18,683 nucleotides of DNA, taken from contig DOWV01000312.1 of the NCBI GenBank assembly GCA_003519375.1, positions 1-18,683 of the forward strand, in the 5' to 3' direction. The translations under genes and the position numbers were made by a program. Shown in pieces: positions 14,627 to 18,683 of this stretch; position 1 is the stretch's first letter, and every line of letters begins with the position of its first letter. The notes under the pieces are model-generated. The model did no database searches, had not been told where the DNA came from, and was given only the letters and a program-made list of their open reading frames with translations. The stretch comes from Bacteroidota bacterium (lineage in GTDB: Bacteria > Bacteroidota > Ignavibacteria > UBA10030).

Positions 14627-17527
14627 ATGCTACGATCAAGACTGTATTGGAGAGTGCTTGCGAATTTTGGCTTACTGCTCCTGATTCTGACGGCGATGAC
14701 CATTCTGACCTTCAATTTGCTTTCACAGATTGAACGGAACTTCGCCTCTTCAGCGGCAGATACGCGGGCCCTTGGTTCCATTGCGCATCTGCGGGCGCTG
14801 CTCAACGACATCCACGCCGCAGCACAGCGGTATGCTCTCGATGGTGAGATCGAGGAAAAAGATACCTACACGGCGAACTGGAGAGAGCTCAACGCCGAGC
14901 TGATGACGTACTCCGAACAGTTCGCGGATAGTCTCTCGAGGGCCGACATCCAGCTCGCACGGGACAACTGCAATGCATGGAAACAGAGCATAGGAGACAA
15001 GCTCATCACTCTGGGCGATGAACGCGCCGCGAAGGGTACCGACCGGGACATCGATTCCCAGATTCAAACGCTCATCCTATCGGATGCCCGGATGCGCTAT
15101 CTCAGTTCGGCACGTACCGTCCTTTCGAAAATCTACACGCAGCGAATGCCCGCACAACTTCGCTCGCTTGACGGCGCCACGCGGTTGAGTTCGCGGGTTG
15201 GTGAGTTTGTTCTCATCGTGAATATTCTTCTTGCCGTATTCTCCGTTGCCCTGGGATTTGTGCTCACGCGATCCATTACGACGCCCATCCGGCTCCTGAA
15301 GGATGGAACGCAGAGCATCATGGCGGGCAAGTTCGAGCCCATTACACTCAAACGCACGGACGAGTTGGGCGATCTCGCGGTGGATTTCAACAAGATGTCG
15401 TCCATGCTGGGAAGTAATTACCACCGATTGAACGCATACTCCGAGCTCGTGACAACATTGAATTCTTCCGCATCAATGGAAGAGGTTGAAGGGAAAGGAT
15501 TGGAGATTCTCTGCAAACATACGCACGCCGCCATCGGCGCACTGTATCTTGTCATACGCGGCGAGAGGGCGCTGCGACTCGTGAGCGGCTACGCGCTGCG
15601 TAAGCATGCCGGACTGGAAAAATACCTGGCGTTCGGTGAAGGGGTTCCTGGTCAATGCGCCGTTGAAGGAAAGGTCCTCGAAATCCAGGGCATTCCTGCC
15701 GGATCAGGATTCATTGTCGATACCGGGTTGGGTGAGCTCGTTCCCTCCTACGTCCTGGCTGTGCCGGTGATGTTCAGGGATGAAATTCTCGGCGTTCTGG
15801 TGCTCGGCGCGATGAACAGTTTCGGTGATCTCGAGAAAGAAATCGTGAACAACTCGGTTCCCCAGCTCGGCGTTGCCTTGACGAACGCCATGAACTTTGA
15901 GGAAACGCGCAATCTCTCCATCGAAATCAACAAACGTAACGAGGAGCTCGACACAAAAAACAAGGAGATCGAGAAGGCTTACAAGGTGAAATCCGACTTC
16001 CTCTCCAGCATGTCTCACGAGCTTCGCACGCCGCTGAATTCTATCATTGGATTCAGTTCGGTGCTGCTGGGTCCAAGCGGCGATCCGCTGACGCCCGATC
16101 AGCGAATGGCGCTGGAGAAGGTGCTCAAGAACGGCAAACACCTCCTGCAGCTCATCAACGATATTCTCGACATCTCCAAGCTGGAATCCGGAAGGATGTC
16201 ATTGAGCGTAGAGAGCGAAGATGTTGCCACGGTTCTCTCGAACTGCATCCTCATAGTCGAACCGCTCGTACAGTCGAAACGGCTTACGATGTCGCAGGAT
16301 ATTCAGCCTGATCTTCCAACCCTCTCGACGGATATCGTGAAGGTCCGGCAGATCCTCGTCAATCTTCTCAGCAACGCTGCAAAGTTCACGGAATCCGGCG
16401 GCATCTCCATCAAGGTGACGCAGCAGCCGGGCGGCATGATCTCGTTTGGTGTGAAAGACAGCGGCATCGGGATCGCCGAGAAGGACTACGGGAAAGTGTT
16501 TGAGGAATTCCAGCAAGTCGACACCAGCAATACGCGTAAGTACAAGGGAACAGGTCTCGGCCTTCCCATCGCGCGGAAGCTTTCGCGCATGCTCGGCGGC
16601 GACCTGACGCTCGAGAGCATTATCGGGAAGGGCTCGACGTTCACGCTGACCATCCCGGCAAGGCTCCCGCAGAAACTCATTGATGCGCATGCACAACCTG
16701 CGCCCCCGTCACTGAAACGACCCGAGCCGGTTGTTCAAAAACCGGTGCCGTCGATGCCTCTGCCTCCTCCTCCGGCTCCGGGCGGGCAGGTGCAGATCCT
16801 GAGCATTGATGACGATCCGGACGTCATTGAGATCCTCAGACAATACCTCATTCCGGAAGGGTATTCCATCGTTGGTGCTCTTTCCGGCGACGAGGGCATT
16901 GCCATGGCGATGTCGATGAAGCCGGCTCTGATCACGCTCGATATCATGATGCCCAAGAAAGACGGCTGGCAGGTGTTGCGCGAGCTGAAGGCAAATCCGC
17001 AGACAAAGGACATCCCGGTCATTATCCACTCGATCGTCGACAATAAACCGCTCGCGATGTCGCTCGGCGCCGTTGATGTGATGACGAAACCGACCGATCC
17101 CAAACGGCTCCTGTCGCTGGTCCAAAAATTCTACCATTCGGGAGACAGCTTCATCCTTCTGGTGGACGATAATCTGGACTTCGCCCTTGCGTGCAAGGAT
17201 CTTCTCAAGCAGGACGGATTCAATGTCAAGATTGCGACGCGCGGCGAAGAGGCAATCAAGATTCTCAACGATTCCTTGCCATCGATGATACTTCTGGATC
17301 TCGTGATGCCCGGGATGGACGGGTTCAAGGTGGTGAAGGAGCTTCAGCAGAAAGATCGCTGGAAAAAAATTCCCGTTGTCGTGCTGACCGGAAAGACGCT
17401 CACGGATGCGGATCACAAAGAACTTGATCCGTATGTAGCAGATTATCTCATGAAAGAAACCTTCACGACGGCTGCGATCACGAACGCTATTCGAAAAACG
17501 ATCAAAGCTGTCCCAACGTCGTTGTAA
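14627..17527 (+). CDS. Membrane hybrid histidine kinase: sensor-HAMP-GAF-HisKA-HATPase-REC-REC
   Basis: A 966-residue sensor kinase. A membrane helix at about 11-31, a periplasmic helical-bundle sensor at about 32-190 (4HB-MCP or CHASE3-like) and a second membrane helix at about 192-216 precede a HAMP (about 217-265), a GAF domain (about 275-440) and a signalling helix. HisKA has H464 in SMSHELRTPLNSI. HATPase shows the N box (N579, N583), DSGIGIAE from 611 and GTGLGL near 641. A Pro-rich linker leads to two receivers with phosphoacceptors D772 and D891. Receiver 1 has Ser at the usual Thr position (VIIHS); receiver 2 has Thr. The kinase likely autophosphorylates and passes phosphate to its own receivers and to the stand-alone ones nearby. 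The ribosome binding site is weak (ACAGGCG). The next kinase follows after 10 nt, implying co-transcription. Confidence 0.94.
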   Translation: MLRSRLYWRVLANFGLLLLILTAMTILTFNLLSQIERNFASSAADTRALGSIAHLRALLNDIHAAAQRYALDGEIEEKDTYTANWRELNAELMTYSEQFADSLSRADIQLARDNCNAWKQSIGDKLITLGDERAAKGTDRDIDSQIQTLILSDARMRYLSSARTVLSKIYTQRMPAQLRSLDGATRLSSRVGEFVLIVNILLAVFSVALGFVLTRSITTPIRLLKDGTQSIMAGKFEPITLKRTDELGDLAVDFNKMSSMLGSNYHRLNAYSELVTTLNSSASMEEVEGKGLEILCKHTHAAIGALYLVIRGERALRLVSGYALRKHAGLEKYLAFGEGVPGQCAVEGKVLEIQGIPAGSGFIVDTGLGELVPSYVLAVPVMFRDEILGVLVLGAMNSFGDLEKEIVNNSVPQLGVALTNAMNFEETRNLSIEINKRNEELDTKNKEIEKAYKVKSDFLSSMSHELRTPLNSIIGFSSVLLGPSGDPLTPDQRMALEKVLKNGKHLLQLINDILDISKLESGRMSLSVESEDVATVLSNCILIVEPLVQSKRLTMSQDIQPDLPTLSTDIVKVRQILVNLLSNAAKFTESGGISIKVTQQPGGMISFGVKDSGIGIAEKDYGKVFEEFQQVDTSNTRKYKGTGLGLPIARKLSRMLGGDLTLESIIGKGSTFTLTIPARLPQKLIDAHAQPAPPSLKRPEPVVQKPVPSMPLPPPPAPGGQVQILSIDDDPDVIEILRQYLIPEGYSIVGALSGDEGIAMAMSMKPALITLDIMMPKKDGWQVLRELKANPQTKDIPVIIHSIVDNKPLAMSLGAVDVMTKPTDPKRLLSLVQKFYHSGDSFILLVDDNLDFALACKDLLKQDGFNVKIATRGEEAIKILNDSLPSMILLDLVMPGMDGFKVVKELQQKDRWKKIPVVVLTGKTLTDADHKELDPYVADYLMKETFTTAAITNAIRKTIKAVPTSL

Positions 17528-17537
17528 CGAGGCGCGT

Positions 17538-18665
17538 ATGCAAGAATACGAACCCATCATCCTCGTTGTGGATGATACTGAAGATAACCTCGATCTGCTG
17601 GAATTCGCGCTCAAACGGAAACCCGTGAAGATGCTCCGGGCCGCGAGCGGTCGGGAGTGTCTCGTCATCGCTGAACAGCAGCATCCGGACATCATCCTTC
17701 TCGATATCCAAATGCCCGAAATGGACGGCTTCGAGACGCTGAAGCGGTTGCGGGCGAACCCGGCAACAATCAAAATCCCGGTCGTGTTTCTGACGGCGCA
17801 GCGCAAGGATGCAGAGAGCATCGCGGCGGGGTTGGCGCTGGGAGCAGAGCAATACCTCACCAAGCCCATCGATACGGATGAATTGCTTGTCCGGACCAAG
17901 ATGCTCATCCAGTTGAAGCGCGCCGAAGCGGAGTTGGAGCAGACAAAATCCGATTTCATGGCGATGCTCGTCCACGATCTTCGCAGTCCGCTCATTGGTG
18001 TCAAGAGTGTGATCGAACTGTTGCAGGACTCGGGCAAGGGGAGTGTGCTGAATGACGATAGCTTTGAGCTGCTCAATTCAGCTCATTCCTCGGCAAAGAA
18101 ACTCCTGGAGCTTATCAGCGATTTTCTGGATCTCTCCAAGTACGAAGCGGGGACGATGACCTTCGACCGCTCGCCGGTTCCGGTCCGACGATTCGTTGAT
18201 CCCGTTCTGAGCCAGATGGATATCCAGTTCAAGCAGCGAAATGTCAAGCTCACCTCGAACCTCCCCGCACAGCTGCCTGATGTCTTCGCGGACGCGGCCA
18301 AGACGGAGCAGGTGGTGATGAACCTCCTGAGTAATGCCCTGAAGTTCACCAAGAGCGGCGGCTCGATCGAGGTGACCGCCGTGCCAATCAGCCTCGAACT
18401 CATAACGGCGGACGGACCCAGGCCCAAGAACTTTGTCCGCGTCGATATTATCGACAATGGCGTCGGCATTGCAGCCGATGAGCTTCCCACGCTGTTCGAG
18501 CGCTACAAGCAGGCTTCATCGGCGAAGATCATCAAACAGAAGGGAACGGGCCTCGGCCTGGTGATCTGCCGGCGGATTGTCGAAGCACAGGGCGGCAAGG
18601 TGACGGCAGAGAGTGATCCGGGCAAACGAACGACGTTTAGTTTCACGCTACCAGCGGCGGAATAA
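17538..18665 (+). CDS. Soluble REC-HisKA-HATPase histidine kinase
   Basis: A 375-residue cytoplasmic kinase with its receiver in front. Receiver (7-125): D12-D13, phosphoacceptor D56 (IILLDIQMPEMDG), the usual Thr (FLTAQ) and Lys (YLTKP). A connecting helix leads to HisKA with H146 in LVHDLRSPLIGV. HATPase has N262/N266 (NLLSNALKFT), DNGVGIAADE and GTGLGLVIC. It has no membrane segment or sensor domain, so it probably takes its input as phosphate on the receiver, perhaps from the hybrid kinase encoded 10 nt upstream. CGAGG before the ATG supports the start. All catalytic residues look intact. Another gene may start just beyond the window, since AGGAAG occurs right after the stop. Confidence 0.94.
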   Translation: MQEYEPIILVVDDTEDNLDLLEFALKRKPVKMLRAASGRECLVIAEQQHPDIILLDIQMPEMDGFETLKRLRANPATIKIPVVFLTAQRKDAESIAAGLALGAEQYLTKPIDTDELLVRTKMLIQLKRAEAELEQTKSDFMAMLVHDLRSPLIGVKSVIELLQDSGKGSVLNDDSFELLNSAHSSAKKLLELISDFLDLSKYEAGTMTFDRSPVPVRRFVDPVLSQMDIQFKQRNVKLTSNLPAQLPDVFADAAKTEQVVMNLLSNALKFTKSGGSIEVTAVPISLELITADGPRPKNFVRVDIIDNGVGIAADELPTLFERYKQASSAKIIKQKGTGLGLVICRRIVEAQGGKVTAESDPGKRTTFSFTLPAAE

Positions 18666-18683
18666 GGAAGATTCTTCAACTAG

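Overview
The window reads as chromosomal DNA of a Gram-negative bacterium of moderately high GC. All protein genes lie on the + strand. The best guess for the host is the FCB group (Bacteroidota, Ignavibacteria or relatives). This rests on a DUF5916-type outer-membrane barrel protein, the Fis-type sigma-54 activator, and several starts with weak or absent Shine-Dalgarno sequences. It is an inference; no ribosomal marker is present.

Layout. 1-539 holds no convincing gene. 540-2774 encodes an exported DUF5916 protein (CBM9-like head, beta-barrel tail). 2869-2943 is tRNA-Val(UAC) with a good sigma-70 promoter. It is followed by the 3' half of a tRNA-Val(GAC) whose T-loop is split by a palindromic insert, next to two further palindromes. 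3443-4825 encodes an NtrC-type sigma-54 activator in which the receiver phosphoacceptor Asp54 is Glu. The 323-bp gap after it carries three evenly spaced copies of one 17-bp dyad and a -24/-12-like promoter, in front of two small N-terminally anchored, pilin-like proteins (5149-5703, 5719-6228).

After a 641-bp gap comes a compact block: a PilC/GspF platform protein, a PilB/GspE assembly ATPase, a receiver protein with a helical tail, a third pilin-like protein, a 743-residue protein (TPR-like segment, Pro-rich linker, about 335-residue E/R/K helix, C-terminal pseudo-receiver), a CheY-like receiver, a 966-residue membrane hybrid histidine kinase (HAMP-GAF-HisKA-HATPase-REC-REC) and a soluble REC-HisKA-HATPase kinase.

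Working together (inference). The block looks like a type IV pilus or type II secretion-like motor whose subunits are unusual pilin-like proteins. It would be transcribed in part from a sigma-54 promoter under the adjacent NtrC-like protein, and controlled after synthesis by two kinases and several receivers. The long-helix/pseudo-receiver protein resembles, in parts but in reverse order, Myxococcus FrzS and AglZ, which control pili or gliding at the cell pole. No secretin, prepilin peptidase, PilT or PilMNO genes are in the window, so the machine is incomplete here.
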